A stretch of DNA of 64,000 nt from Zoogloeaceae bacterium. Lineage in GTDB: Bacteria > Pseudomonadota > Gammaproteobacteria > Burkholderiales > Rhodocyclaceae. The notes under the pieces are model-generated. The model was not told the DNA's origin. It saw only the letters and a list, made by a program, of their open reading frames with translations, and ran no database searches. The DNA is taken from NCBI GenBank assembly GCA_024235635.1, contig JACKMA010000002.1, positions 744,001 to 808,000 of the forward strand, in the 5' to 3' direction. This document shows, one piece after another, positions 48,836 to 57,275 of the stretch. The first letter of the stretch is position 1, and every line of letters begins with the position of its first letter. The position numbers and the translations under genes were made by a program.

Positions 48836-50182
48836 ATGTCGCTACACCACAAACTCCTTGCCCGGCAGGCCGACGGCCGCCCGATTCGTGTCGGGCTGAT
48901 CGGCGCGGGCAAGTTCGGCTCGATGTACCTCGCCCAGGTGCCACACACGCCCGGCATGCATCTGCTCGGCATCGCCGACCTGTCGCCCGTGGGGGCCCGC
49001 AGCAATCTCGCCCGCGTCGGCTGGGCGGCAGAGCGCACGATGGCCACCAGCCTCGACGACGCCCTTCGCCACGGCACGACCTTCATCGGCGAGGACTGGC
49101 AGGCGCTGGTGCGACACCCCGCGGTGGATGTCATCGTCGAGTGCACGGGCCACCCGCTGGCAGCGGTGGAGCACTGCCTGGCGGCCTTTGCCGCCGGCAA
49201 GCCCGTGGTCAACGTGACCGTCGAGGCCGATGCAATGTGTGGCCCGATGCTGGCCGCTCGTGCGCAGGCGGCCGGGGTGCTGTACTCGCTGGCCTTTGGC
49301 GACCAGCCGGCACTGATTTGCGACCTGGTGGACTGGGCACGTACCTGCGGCTTCCCGGTGGTGGCAGCCGGGCGTGGGCACAAGTGGCTGCCCCACTTCA
49401 GCCGCAGCACGCCGGACACGGTGTGGGGCTACTACGGCCTCACGCCGGCGCAGGCCCGGCGCGGCGGCCTCAACCCGAAGATGTTCAACAGTTTTCTCGA
49501 CGGTAGCAAGCCCTCCATCGAGAGCGCGGCGGTCGCCAATGCGACCGGGCTGGGCGTCCCCTCGAGCGGCCTGCTGTACCCGCCGGCCAGCGTCGAGGAC
49601 ATCCCGTTCGTCACGCGGCCGCGAAGCGAAGGGGGGGTGCTCGAGCGCAAGGGCATGGTCGAGGTCATCTCCAGCCTCGAGCCCGACGGGCGGGCCATCG
49701 GCTACGACATTCGCATGGGGGTGTGGGTGACGGTGGAAGGCGAGACCGAGTACATCCGCAACTGCTTCGAGGAGTACAACGCGAAGACCGACCCAAGCGG
49801 CCGCTATTTCACCCTGTACAAGCGCTGGCATCTGATCGGGCTGGAGGTCGGCTTCTCGGTGGCCAGCCTGGCGCTGCGCGGGGAACCCACCGGTGTGGCC
49901 TTGGGCTGGCAGGCCGATGTGGTGGCCACCGCCAAGCGTGACCTGGGCGAAGGTGAGGTGCTCGATGGCGAGGGTGGCTACACGGTCTGGGGCAAACTGC
50001 AACCGGCCAGCCGCTCGCTGGCCAGCGGCGGCCTGCCACTGGGACTGGCGCACGGCATCCGCCTGCGCAGGGCCGTGGCAGAAGGCCAGATGCTGACCTG
50101 GTCCGACGTGGTAGCGGACGAATCGTCGTCTGCCTTCCGGCTACGACGCGAGATGGAAGGCACGATGACGCCGCAGGCCTGA
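48836..50182 (+). CDS. NAD(P)-binding homoserine-dehydrogenase-like oxidoreductase with C-terminal SAF domain
   Basis: A 448-residue protein. The Rossmann motif is RVGLIGAGKFGSMYLAQVP (about residue 18). The middle part has the homoserine-dehydrogenase/Gfo-like features VVNVTVEADAMCGPML and GVLYSLAFGDQPAL. The last 100 residues contain a SAF-type segment (LASGGLPLGLAHGIRLRRAV and EGQMLTWSDVV), as found in sugar-acid dehydratases and FlgA-like proteins. Such fusions are usually linked to sugar or sugar-acid catabolism, but the substrate is unknown. It may form a unit with the quinone oxidoreductase 131 bp downstream. Confidence 0.82.
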   Translation: MSLHHKLLARQADGRPIRVGLIGAGKFGSMYLAQVPHTPGMHLLGIADLSPVGARSNLARVGWAAERTMATSLDDALRHGTTFIGEDWQALVRHPAVDVIVECTGHPLAAVEHCLAAFAAGKPVVNVTVEADAMCGPMLAARAQAAGVLYSLAFGDQPALICDLVDWARTCGFPVVAAGRGHKWLPHFSRSTPDTVWGYYGLTPAQARRGGLNPKMFNSFLDGSKPSIESAAVANATGLGVPSSGLLYPPASVEDIPFVTRPRSEGGVLERKGMVEVISSLEPDGRAIGYDIRMGVWVTVEGETEYIRNCFEEYNAKTDPSGRYFTLYKRWHLIGLEVGFSVASLALRGEPTGVALGWQADVVATAKRDLGEGEVLDGEGGYTVWGKLQPASRSLASGGLPLGLAHGIRLRRAVAEGQMLTWSDVVADESSSAFRLRREMEGTMTPQA

Positions 50183-50313
50183 GCGCGCAGGGGCCGCGCA
50201 GGCGCGGATTTCGACTGTGCGTTCCGGTCGTTCAGCGGCCAAGCGTGACGGCACCCTGCCGTGCGGGTGGACGAGCGCGTTCGAATGGACGGCAGCGCAA
50301 ATGGAGACCAATC

Positions 50314-51288
50314 ATGGCAAATGCAATTGTGATCGAAGCCTACGGCGGCCCGGAGGTACTGGCGGTCCAGGAAGTGACCGTCGGTGCGCCGGCCGTCGGC
50401 CAAGTTCGGCTGCGGCATACCCGGATCGGCGTTAATTTCCACGATGTCTATGTTCGCAGCGGTCTCTACAAGACGCTTTCCCTGCCCGGCACGCCGGGAA
50501 TCGAGGCCGTCGGCGTGGTGGTCGAGTGCGGCAGTGGCGTGACGCGCTGGAAGCCCGGGGATCGCGTCGCCTATGTCACCGGGACCTACGGTGTCTATGC
50601 CGAAGAACGCCTCATCGACGCCTCGCTCCTGGAGGGCGTGCCGGCCAGCGTGTCCGATGACGTGGCCGCATCGGCCCTCCTGCGCGGTCTCACCGTCGAG
50701 ATGCTGCTAGGGCGCGTGCACCACGTGAACGCGGGCGACTGGATCCTCGTCCAGGCAGCGGCCGGCGGCGTGGGGCAACTGCTCTGCCGATGGGCGTCGC
50801 ATCTCGGCGCGAGGATCATCGGGACCGTGCTGGGCGAGGAACAGGCGGCTGTGGCGAGCGCTGCCGGGTGCCACCTAACCGTCGATGCCAGAACCGAAGA
50901 CGTTGTCCAGCGGGTACGGGAGGCGACCGGCGGCACGGGCGTCGCGGTCGCTTACGACGGCGTGGGCAAGGAAAGCTTCTCTGCGTCGCTCGATGCGCTC
51001 GACTACTGCGGGCATCTCGTAAACTTCGGCCAGGCATCCGGCCCCGTGCCGCCGTTCGAGATCGCCCGCCTGGCGGCCCGATCCAGCACCGTGTCCCGCC
51101 CGATCATCTTTCACTATCTGCGTGACGCAGCACAGCGCGGGGCAATGGCAGCCAATGTGTTCGATGCCCTGGAATCCGGGTGGCTCACCGTGAACCCGCC
51201 ACGGACCTTCGCCCTGGCCGACGCGGCGGAAGCCCATCGTGTGATCGAGTCGTCCGGCGCCACGACGCCGCTCTTGCTCGTTCCGTAA
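50314..51288 (+). CDS. Zinc-free quinone oxidoreductase (MDR superfamily)
   Basis: A 324-residue NADPH-dependent reductase of the QOR type. Visible are VNFHDVYVRSGLYK, PGIEAVGVVVECG and the cofactor motif ILVQAAAGGVGQLLCRWA; the catalytic-zinc Cys residues of alcohol dehydrogenases are absent. It reduces quinones or alpha,beta-unsaturated carbonyls in the cytoplasm. The start follows ATGGAGACCAATC. Neighbours give no clear pathway. Confidence 0.9.
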   Translation: MANAIVIEAYGGPEVLAVQEVTVGAPAVGQVRLRHTRIGVNFHDVYVRSGLYKTLSLPGTPGIEAVGVVVECGSGVTRWKPGDRVAYVTGTYGVYAEERLIDASLLEGVPASVSDDVAASALLRGLTVEMLLGRVHHVNAGDWILVQAAAGGVGQLLCRWASHLGARIIGTVLGEEQAAVASAAGCHLTVDARTEDVVQRVREATGGTGVAVAYDGVGKESFSASLDALDYCGHLVNFGQASGPVPPFEIARLAARSSTVSRPIIFHYLRDAAQRGAMAANVFDALESGWLTVNPPRTFALADAAEAHRVIESSGATTPLLLVP

Positions 51289-51560
51289 TGAATCGCTGGC
51301 GGCGTGGACGGCCCTCGTTTCGCGCGTCATGCAGGGTGGGCGATACGATCCCGGGCCCCATTCACGCGCCCCTCCGCCGCCGATCGAGCCGTGAAACGAC
51401 ACCGGCCGATAAGCACTGATCGTCACCGTAAGGTCGCGTAACCCACTCCCACCCAGGCATCAGTAGCGCCTTTGAATTACTGTCCGGTATCGGCGGCCAA
51501 CTCGCAGCGATGGAGGAACGCCGATTGCAGTGCCATCTTGCCGCACCGCGGTCGCCATGG

Positions 51561-53045
51561 TCAGCGTTTCACCAGGTACGCCTCGACGACCGAACACAGC
51601 CGGTCGGCGGCGATCGTGATGTCCTCTGCCGAGACCGCCGCAAAGCCCAGATTCATCCCCACTCGGCTGCCGCGTGATGCGTCGTAGTACATTGACATCG
51701 GGCGGAAGACGATACCCGCATGCAATGCCCTGCGCGCCAGTTCGACGTCATCGAGCGTCTCGGCGAAGAGGTATGCGAGGTTCAGGCCGGCCTGGCCCCC
51801 GGCGGTAGATACGCGATCTCCCAATCGTGATTCGATGGCTCTGCGCAAGATCGTGCGGCGCTCCTGATAGACACTTCGCATGCGCCTCAGGTGGCGGCTG
51901 AAATGACCTGCCTCGATGAACTCGGCGAGGGCAGCCTGTTCGACCAGGCGACCCTCGCGATACAACTCGGCGTTGCCCACCGCGAAGGGCTCGGCGAGCG
52001 CCTCCGGAACCACGAGGTAAGCCAGACGCAGGCCCGGGAACATGGTCTTGCTGAAGGTACCCAGGTACAGAACGCGCTGGAGCCCCGGCTGTTCTGCCTG
52101 ACCAAACAGGGAACCGATGATGTGAGGATAGTAGCGAATCTCGTTGTCGTAATCGTCCTCGATGATCCATGCCTCATGCCGACGCGCTGTCTCGAGCAGC
52201 TGGAGTCGGCGCGCCAGCGACATCGTGACACCTGTGGGGTACTGGCATGATGGGGATACGAAGACAAGCCGCGGGTGCGAGCCCGGGGGAGCAAGCTCCG
52301 GCATCATGCCATCCACATCGACCGGCACCGGAACCAGTTCGAGCCCGTTCGCACGCAGTACATTGCGCGCGCCCCAATAGCCCGGATCCTCCATCCACAC
52401 TGCGTCGCCGGGGTCGCACAGCATGCGCGCGCACAGATCGATGGCCTGATGCGAGCCGTTGAGGATCAGGATCTGTGCGGGCGAGCAGTGCATCATCCGC
52501 GACACGCGCAGGTAGTCGGCCAGCGCACTTTTCAGCGGACCGAATCCGCCCTGACTGTAGCGGGCCAGATGACGTTGCTCGAAGCACAGGTTCTTCGATA
52601 ACAGGCGTCGCCAGGTGGCAAATGGAAACAGGCCGACGTCCGGCACGCCCGGCACAAAAGCCCCGCCCTGGATGTGGCTGCTGGTGGCGTGGCGCTCGAT
52701 CTCCCTGCCGCGGTTCGAAAGAAGCCCACCGGCGGGCGCGGCGCCGCGCGAAGCGCCCGCGGACATGGCCGGTGGCAGGTCTTCGGATACGAATGTGCCG
52801 GATCCGGCACGCCCGCACAGATAGCCCTCGAGCAGCAATTGCTCATAGACGCGCACCACGGTGCTACGCCCGAGCCGCAGTTCGCCGGCCAGCAGCCGGC
52901 TCGGCGGCAAGGGCTCGCCAGCACGCAGGGCGCCATCGAGAACCAGGTGACGCAGGCACAGATAGAGTGCCTCGCGTGCGCGGCGCGTCCGCGATGCCTT
53001 GTCGTAGCGCTCGCGGATGAGATCGGCGTAGGTCGAGCTGTTCAA
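51561..53045 (-). CDS. MocR/PdxR-type GntR regulator with aminotransferase domain
   Basis: A 494-residue protein. The N-terminal GntR winged helix (about 15-85) reads LPPSRLLAGELRLGRSTVVRVYEQLL, cited in parts, followed by a linker. The fold-I aminotransferase-like domain (about 125-490) has the PLP region YLGTFSKTMFPGLRLAYLV with the Schiff-base Lys. The start is a TTG at 53045 with GGACGG in front. MocR proteins sense PLP adducts of amines or amino acids and typically control divergent genes; GabR, which controls gabTD, is the best known. Its divergence from gabD/gabT-like genes makes it the probable regulator of this cluster. Confidence 0.92.
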   Translation of the reverse strand: MNSSTYADLIRERYDKASRTRRAREALYLCLRHLVLDGALRAGEPLPPSRLLAGELRLGRSTVVRVYEQLLLEGYLCGRAGSGTFVSEDLPPAMSAGASRGAAPAGGLLSNRGREIERHATSSHIQGGAFVPGVPDVGLFPFATWRRLLSKNLCFEQRHLARYSQGGFGPLKSALADYLRVSRMMHCSPAQILILNGSHQAIDLCARMLCDPGDAVWMEDPGYWGARNVLRANGLELVPVPVDVDGMMPELAPPGSHPRLVFVSPSCQYPTGVTMSLARRLQLLETARRHEAWIIEDDYDNEIRYYPHIIGSLFGQAEQPGLQRVLYLGTFSKTMFPGLRLAYLVVPEALAEPFAVGNAELYREGRLVEQAALAEFIEAGHFSRHLRRMRSVYQERRTILRRAIESRLGDRVSTAGGQAGLNLAYLFAETLDDVELARRALHAGIVFRPMSMYYDASRGSRVGMNLGFAAVSAEDITIAADRLCSVVEAYLVKR

Positions 53046-53054
53046 GGCATCCGT

Positions 53055-53092
53055 CCAAAATTGGTTTCATTAACTTAGAACAAATTGGATCA
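53055..53092. promoter_or_regulatory. Direct repeats in the divergent mocR-gabD promoter region
   Basis: AAATTGG occurs at 53058-53064 and 53082-53088 in direct orientation, 24 bp apart, and both copies are followed within 3-4 bp by CATT. MocR/GabR regulators bind direct repeats of this type. The AT-rich stretch is unlike the rest of the locus and lies in front of both divergent genes. Confidence 0.45.
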
Positions 53093-53210
53093 TTTTTGCA
53101 CCGCAGTAAGGCCTAGTATCGGTGTGAAATGCGCCACGGCGTGCGCTGGCACATATTCGGAGCCACACAAGCGCGCCCGATTCCCAACCGGTCAGCGTGG
53201 AGAAATTCCC

Positions 53211-54665
53211 TTGAAACTCGACGACAACACCCTGCTGCGATCGAAGTGCTACATCGATGGCGAATGGACGGACGCCGAAAGCGGCAAGAGCGTTCTGGTG
53301 ACCAACCCGGCCACCGGCGAGGTCCTGACGGCAGTGCCCGATGCCGGCGCCAGCGAGACCCGGCGAGGCATCGTGGCCGCCCAGGTTGCCCAGCCGGCCT
53401 GGCGCGCGAAGACCGCCGGCGAGCGTGCCGGGGTGCTGCGCCGCTGGCGCGACCTGATGCTGGCAAACCAGGAGGATCTGGCGCGACTGATGACTGCCGA
53501 GCAGGGCAAGCCGCTGGCGGAGTCGCGCGGCGAGATCGCCTATGCGGCGGCCTTCATCGAGTGGTTCGCCGAGGAAGGCAAGCGCATCTACGGCGACATT
53601 GTGCCTGCGCACCACGCCGACAAGCGCGTGCTGGTGACCAAGGAGCCGATCGGCGTCTGCGCCGCCATCACACCCTGGAATTTCCCTGCGGCGATGATCA
53701 CCCGCAAGGCCGGCCCTGCGCTGGCAGCGGGCTGCGCGATGATCGTCAAGCCGGCCGAGGCGACACCCCTGTCGGCCCTGGCGCTTGCCGAACTGGCCGC
53801 CAGGGCGGGCGTGCCGAAGGGCATCTTCAGCGTCGTCACGGGCGATGCGCGCGAGATCGGCGGCGAAATGTGCGCCAACCCCACCGTGCGCAAGCTGAGC
53901 TTCACCGGGTCGACCGAGGTCGGCCGCATCCTGATGGCGCAGTGCGCGCCGACGATCAAGAAGCTGTCGCTCGAACTCGGCGGCAACGCACCCTTCATCG
54001 TCTTCGACGACGCCAATCTGGAGCAGGCCGTGCAGGGGGCCATGGCCTCCAAGTACCGCAACGCAGGGCAAACCTGCGTGTGCGCGAACCGGCTTCTGGT
54101 GCAGGACGGAATCTACGACGCGTTCGTCGACCGGCTGGCCACGGCCGTCGCCGGCCTCAAGGTCGGGGACGGTACCGCGGAGGGTGTCAGCCAGGGGCCA
54201 TTGATCGATGAGGCGGCAGTCGCCAAGGTCGAGGAACTGATCGACGATGCGCGCACCAAGGGCGCCCGCGTGATCTGCGGCGGCAGGCGCCACAGCCTGG
54301 GTCGCACCTATTTCGAGCCGACCATTCTGGCCGATGCCACGGCCGGGATGCGCATCGCGCGTGAGGAAGTGTTCGGCCCGGTCGCGCCGGCATTTCGTTT
54401 CAAGACCGAGGCCGAGGCGGTGGCCATGGCGAACGACACCGAGTACGGCCTGGCCTCCTACTTCTACACCGAGAACCTGGCCCGCGCGATGCGCGTCTCG
54501 AGCGCACTCGAGTACGGCATCGTCGGCGTCAACACCGGCCTGATCTCCACCGAGGTAGCGCCCTTCGGTGGCATGAAGTCCTCGGGACTCGGCCGCGAGG
54601 GTTCCAAGTACGGTATCGAGGACTACCTCGAGATCAAGCATGTCTGCATCGGCGGCATCGAATAG
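53211..54665 (+). CDS. gabD: NAD(P)-dependent succinate/glutarate-semialdehyde dehydrogenase
   Basis: A 484-residue aldehyde dehydrogenase. The catalytic Cys289 (NAGQTCVCANRL) and general-base Glu255 (LSLELGGNAPF) are present, and ITPWNFPAAMITRK is the typical GabD coenzyme segment. It oxidises succinic semialdehyde (from GABA) or glutaric semialdehyde (from 5-aminovalerate). The TTG at 53211 is chosen because GGAGAAATTCCC lies in front and GabD proteins start with KL...LLR..CYIDGEW; the longer upstream frame overlaps the promoter. It is followed 28 bp later by the transaminase gene. Confidence 0.93.
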   Translation: MKLDDNTLLRSKCYIDGEWTDAESGKSVLVTNPATGEVLTAVPDAGASETRRGIVAAQVAQPAWRAKTAGERAGVLRRWRDLMLANQEDLARLMTAEQGKPLAESRGEIAYAAAFIEWFAEEGKRIYGDIVPAHHADKRVLVTKEPIGVCAAITPWNFPAAMITRKAGPALAAGCAMIVKPAEATPLSALALAELAARAGVPKGIFSVVTGDAREIGGEMCANPTVRKLSFTGSTEVGRILMAQCAPTIKKLSLELGGNAPFIVFDDANLEQAVQGAMASKYRNAGQTCVCANRLLVQDGIYDAFVDRLATAVAGLKVGDGTAEGVSQGPLIDEAAVAKVEELIDDARTKGARVICGGRRHSLGRTYFEPTILADATAGMRIAREEVFGPVAPAFRFKTEAEAVAMANDTEYGLASYFYTENLARAMRVSSALEYGIVGVNTGLISTEVAPFGGMKSSGLGREGSKYGIEDYLEIKHVCIGGIE

Positions 54666-54693
54666 ACCGGCTACGCGGCAAGGAGCAAAGCCA

Positions 54694-56004
54694 ATGAATT
54701 CACCGAGCGAATCGAATCCTGCGAAGACCAACGCCGCGCTGATGGCGCGTCGCACGGCGGCGCTGCCGCGCGGGGTCGGGCAGGCCCACGCCCTGTTCGC
54801 GCAGCGCGCCGAGAACGCCGAGATCTGGGACGTCGAGGGGCGCCGCTGGATCGATTTCTGCGCCGGCATCGCGGTTGTGAACACCGGCCACAGCCACCCG
54901 CGCGTGGTCGCCGCGGCGCGCGCCCAACTCGAGAACTTCAGCCATACCTGCTTCCAGGTGATGGCCTACGAGTCCTATGTCTCGCTCTGCGAGCGGCTCA
55001 ATGCGAGCGCGCCGGGCGACTTCGCGAAGAAGTCCTTTCTCGTCAATTCCGGCGCCGAGGCGGTCGAGAACGCGATCAAGGTGGCGCGCGCGGCCACCGG
55101 GCGTTCCGGCATCATCGCCTTCGGCGGTGGCTTCCACGGCCGCACGATGATGGGCATGGCGCTGACCGGCAAGGTCGCGCCCTACAAGATCAAGTTCGGC
55201 CCCTTCCCCGGCGAGATCTTCCACGTGCCCTTCCCGCACGCGCTGCACGGCGTCTCCGAGGACGACTCGATCGAGGCCATCGAGCGCATCTTCAAGTACA
55301 GCATCGAGGCCTGCCGGGTGGCCGCGATCATCATCGAGCCGGTGCTCGGCGAGGGCGGCTACGTACCGGCGCCGCTGACCTTCCTGTCGCGCCTGCGCAC
55401 GCTCTGCGACGCCCACGGCATCGTGCTGATCGCCGACGAGGTCCAGACCGGCATCGCGCGCTGCGGCAAGCTCTACGCGAGCGAGCACTTCGGCGTCGAG
55501 CCCGACATCATCACCCTCGCCAAGGGTCTCGGCGGCGGCCTCACGGTATCGGCGGTGGTCGGCAGGGCCGAGTTGATGGACGCCGCCGAGCCGGGCGGCC
55601 TCGGCTCCACCTATGCCGGCAACCCGATCGCCGTTGCGGGCGCGCTGACGGTACTCGACGTGGTCGAGCAAGAGGGTCTGTGCGAACGCTCGATGCGACT
55701 CGGAGAACACATGCGCGAGCGCTTCCGGGCGATGCAGGCGCGTTTCGACACGATCGCCGAGGTGCGCGGCCTTGGTGCAATGACGGCCATCGAACTGTGC
55801 CATGGGGGCGACCCGTCGAAGCCCGCGGCGGACCTGGCCACCGCGCTGAAGGACGAAGCGGCGCGCCGCGGCCTGCTGCTGCTGACCTGTGGTACCTACG
55901 GCAATGTGATGAGGATCATGATTCCACTGACAATTCCCGACGAGATCCTGACGGAAGGCCTGACGATCATCGAGGCTTCGCTCGACGCAATTTCCGGCAA
56001 CTAG
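54694..56004 (+). CDS. gabT: 4-aminobutyrate/5-aminovalerate transaminase
   Basis: A 436-residue class-III PLP aminotransferase. The PLP Lys is Lys277 in ITLAKGLGGGL, preceded by ADEVQTGIARCGK, and NSGAEAVENAIKVAR and GGGFHGRTMMGMALTGK are typical of GabT/DavT. It moves the omega-amino group of GABA or 5-aminovalerate to 2-oxoglutarate, giving the semialdehyde for the gene before it. GGAGC lies 9 bp before the ATG. Confidence 0.93.
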   Translation: MNSPSESNPAKTNAALMARRTAALPRGVGQAHALFAQRAENAEIWDVEGRRWIDFCAGIAVVNTGHSHPRVVAAARAQLENFSHTCFQVMAYESYVSLCERLNASAPGDFAKKSFLVNSGAEAVENAIKVARAATGRSGIIAFGGGFHGRTMMGMALTGKVAPYKIKFGPFPGEIFHVPFPHALHGVSEDDSIEAIERIFKYSIEACRVAAIIIEPVLGEGGYVPAPLTFLSRLRTLCDAHGIVLIADEVQTGIARCGKLYASEHFGVEPDIITLAKGLGGGLTVSAVVGRAELMDAAEPGGLGSTYAGNPIAVAGALTVLDVVEQEGLCERSMRLGEHMRERFRAMQARFDTIAEVRGLGAMTAIELCHGGDPSKPAADLATALKDEAARRGLLLLTCGTYGNVMRIMIPLTIPDEILTEGLTIIEASLDAISGN

Positions 56005-56053
56005 CGGGGCTGCGATTTCGGCAACCTATACTCAGTCGAACAAGGACAACTCA

Positions 56054-56077
56054 CGGTGAGCCCCTTCGGGGGCACCG
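56054..56077 (+). terminator. UUCG-loop hairpin between gabT and the nitrilase gene
   Basis: GCCCC pairs with GGGGC around a TTCG tetraloop, extended by CGGT/ACCG across a 2-nt bulge. It lies 50 bp after the gabT stop and 69 bp before the next ATG. It could attenuate or separate the gabDT part from the downstream genes, or stabilise the mRNA end; no T-run follows. Confidence 0.45.
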
Positions 56078-56145
56078 CGTGCGAGGCCGCTGACCAGGTT
56101 CGCGGCTTCGGCGCCCCGCATCGGGCGCGTGCAAAGGAGAACCGC

Positions 56146-57174
56146 ATGATTCCGTTCGCCATCGCCGGCATACAGATGCATGTGTCCGCGCGGCAGGAGA
56201 ACATTACCGCGATGGGTCACAAGCTCGACGTGCTGACGGCGCGCTTTCCATGGGTTCAGATGGTGCTGTTCAGCGAGTTGGCACCATATGGTCCATCGCC
56301 CTATTACGCCGAGCCGACCGGCGGTCATGCCGAACAGCTGTTCTGCCAGATGGCGGCCAAGCATGGCGTGTGGCTGCTGCCAGGATCTCTGTTCGAGCGC
56401 GTCGGCGACGCCATCTATAACACCACACCGGTGATCGACCCCAACGGGCACGTCGTCACCCGCTACCGCAAGATGTTTCCGTTTCAGCCCTATGAGACCG
56501 GAATCAAGCCGGGCACGCACTTCTGCGTCTTCGACGTGCCCGATGTGGGCCGCTTCGGGGTCTCGATCTGCTATGACATGTGGTTTCCAGAGACCACGCG
56601 CACGATGGTCGCGATGGGTGCCGAATGCATTCTTCACCCGACCATGACGGACACCATCGACCGTGATGTCGAGTTGCCGATCGCTCGCGCCAACGCCACC
56701 ATCAACCAGAGCTACTTCTTCGATATCAACGGCGTCGGCGATTGCGGCACCGGGCGCTCGATCGTCGTCGGCCCGTCGGGCTACGTGATCCACGAGGCGG
56801 GCGGCGGCGAGGAGACGATCCCGGTCGAGATCGACCTGTCCCGGGTGCGGCGCGAGCGAGAGGTGGGCATTCGCGGCCTCGGCCAGACGCTCAAGAGCTT
56901 TCGCGACCGCCCGGTCGATTTCCCCGTGTACCAGCGCGGTTCCGATGTCGATGGCTATCTGCACAGCCTAGGACCGCTGATCAAACCGACGCGTGGATCG
57001 CGTGCTGGCGTGGAACTGCCTGCCGGCCCGGACGGCTCGACGATTCATCCAAAGAAGGATCCGGAGCGAAGCGGGCATGTGCCGCATCTGCCCTGCGCCA
57101 ACGACGAAGTGGCAAAGGCGCCGTCACACCAGGACTCGGCATCTGAGCAGGGCGCCAGCAAGTCTAGCCCGTGA
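56146..57174 (+). CDS. Nitrilase-superfamily C-N hydrolase (amidase)
   Basis: A 342-residue hydrolase with the full Glu-Lys-Cys triad: Glu44 (FSELAPYGP), Lys109 (RYRKMFPFQ) and Cys142 (VSICYDMWFPE). About 280 residues form the catalytic fold; the last 50 are a low-complexity, polar tail (PTRGSRAGVELP onward) not usual for the family. AAGGAG stands 6 bp before the ATG at 56146. In this cluster it could hydrolyse an omega-amide such as 5-aminovaleramide or N-carbamoylputrescine, or a ligated amide; the reaction is inferred from context. Confidence 0.85.
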   Translation: MIPFAIAGIQMHVSARQENITAMGHKLDVLTARFPWVQMVLFSELAPYGPSPYYAEPTGGHAEQLFCQMAAKHGVWLLPGSLFERVGDAIYNTTPVIDPNGHVVTRYRKMFPFQPYETGIKPGTHFCVFDVPDVGRFGVSICYDMWFPETTRTMVAMGAECILHPTMTDTIDRDVELPIARANATINQSYFFDINGVGDCGTGRSIVVGPSGYVIHEAGGGEETIPVEIDLSRVRREREVGIRGLGQTLKSFRDRPVDFPVYQRGSDVDGYLHSLGPLIKPTRGSRAGVELPAGPDGSTIHPKKDPERSGHVPHLPCANDEVAKAPSHQDSASEQGASKSSP

Positions 57175-57275
57175 GCTAGCTGATCCTGGGCCTGGCGGCC
57201 GTCATTGCGGTCTTCGCCGGGCTGCGGCGGTTGCGCCACCGACCATCGAAAGAAACGCCTGAGAGGAGACAAGAA

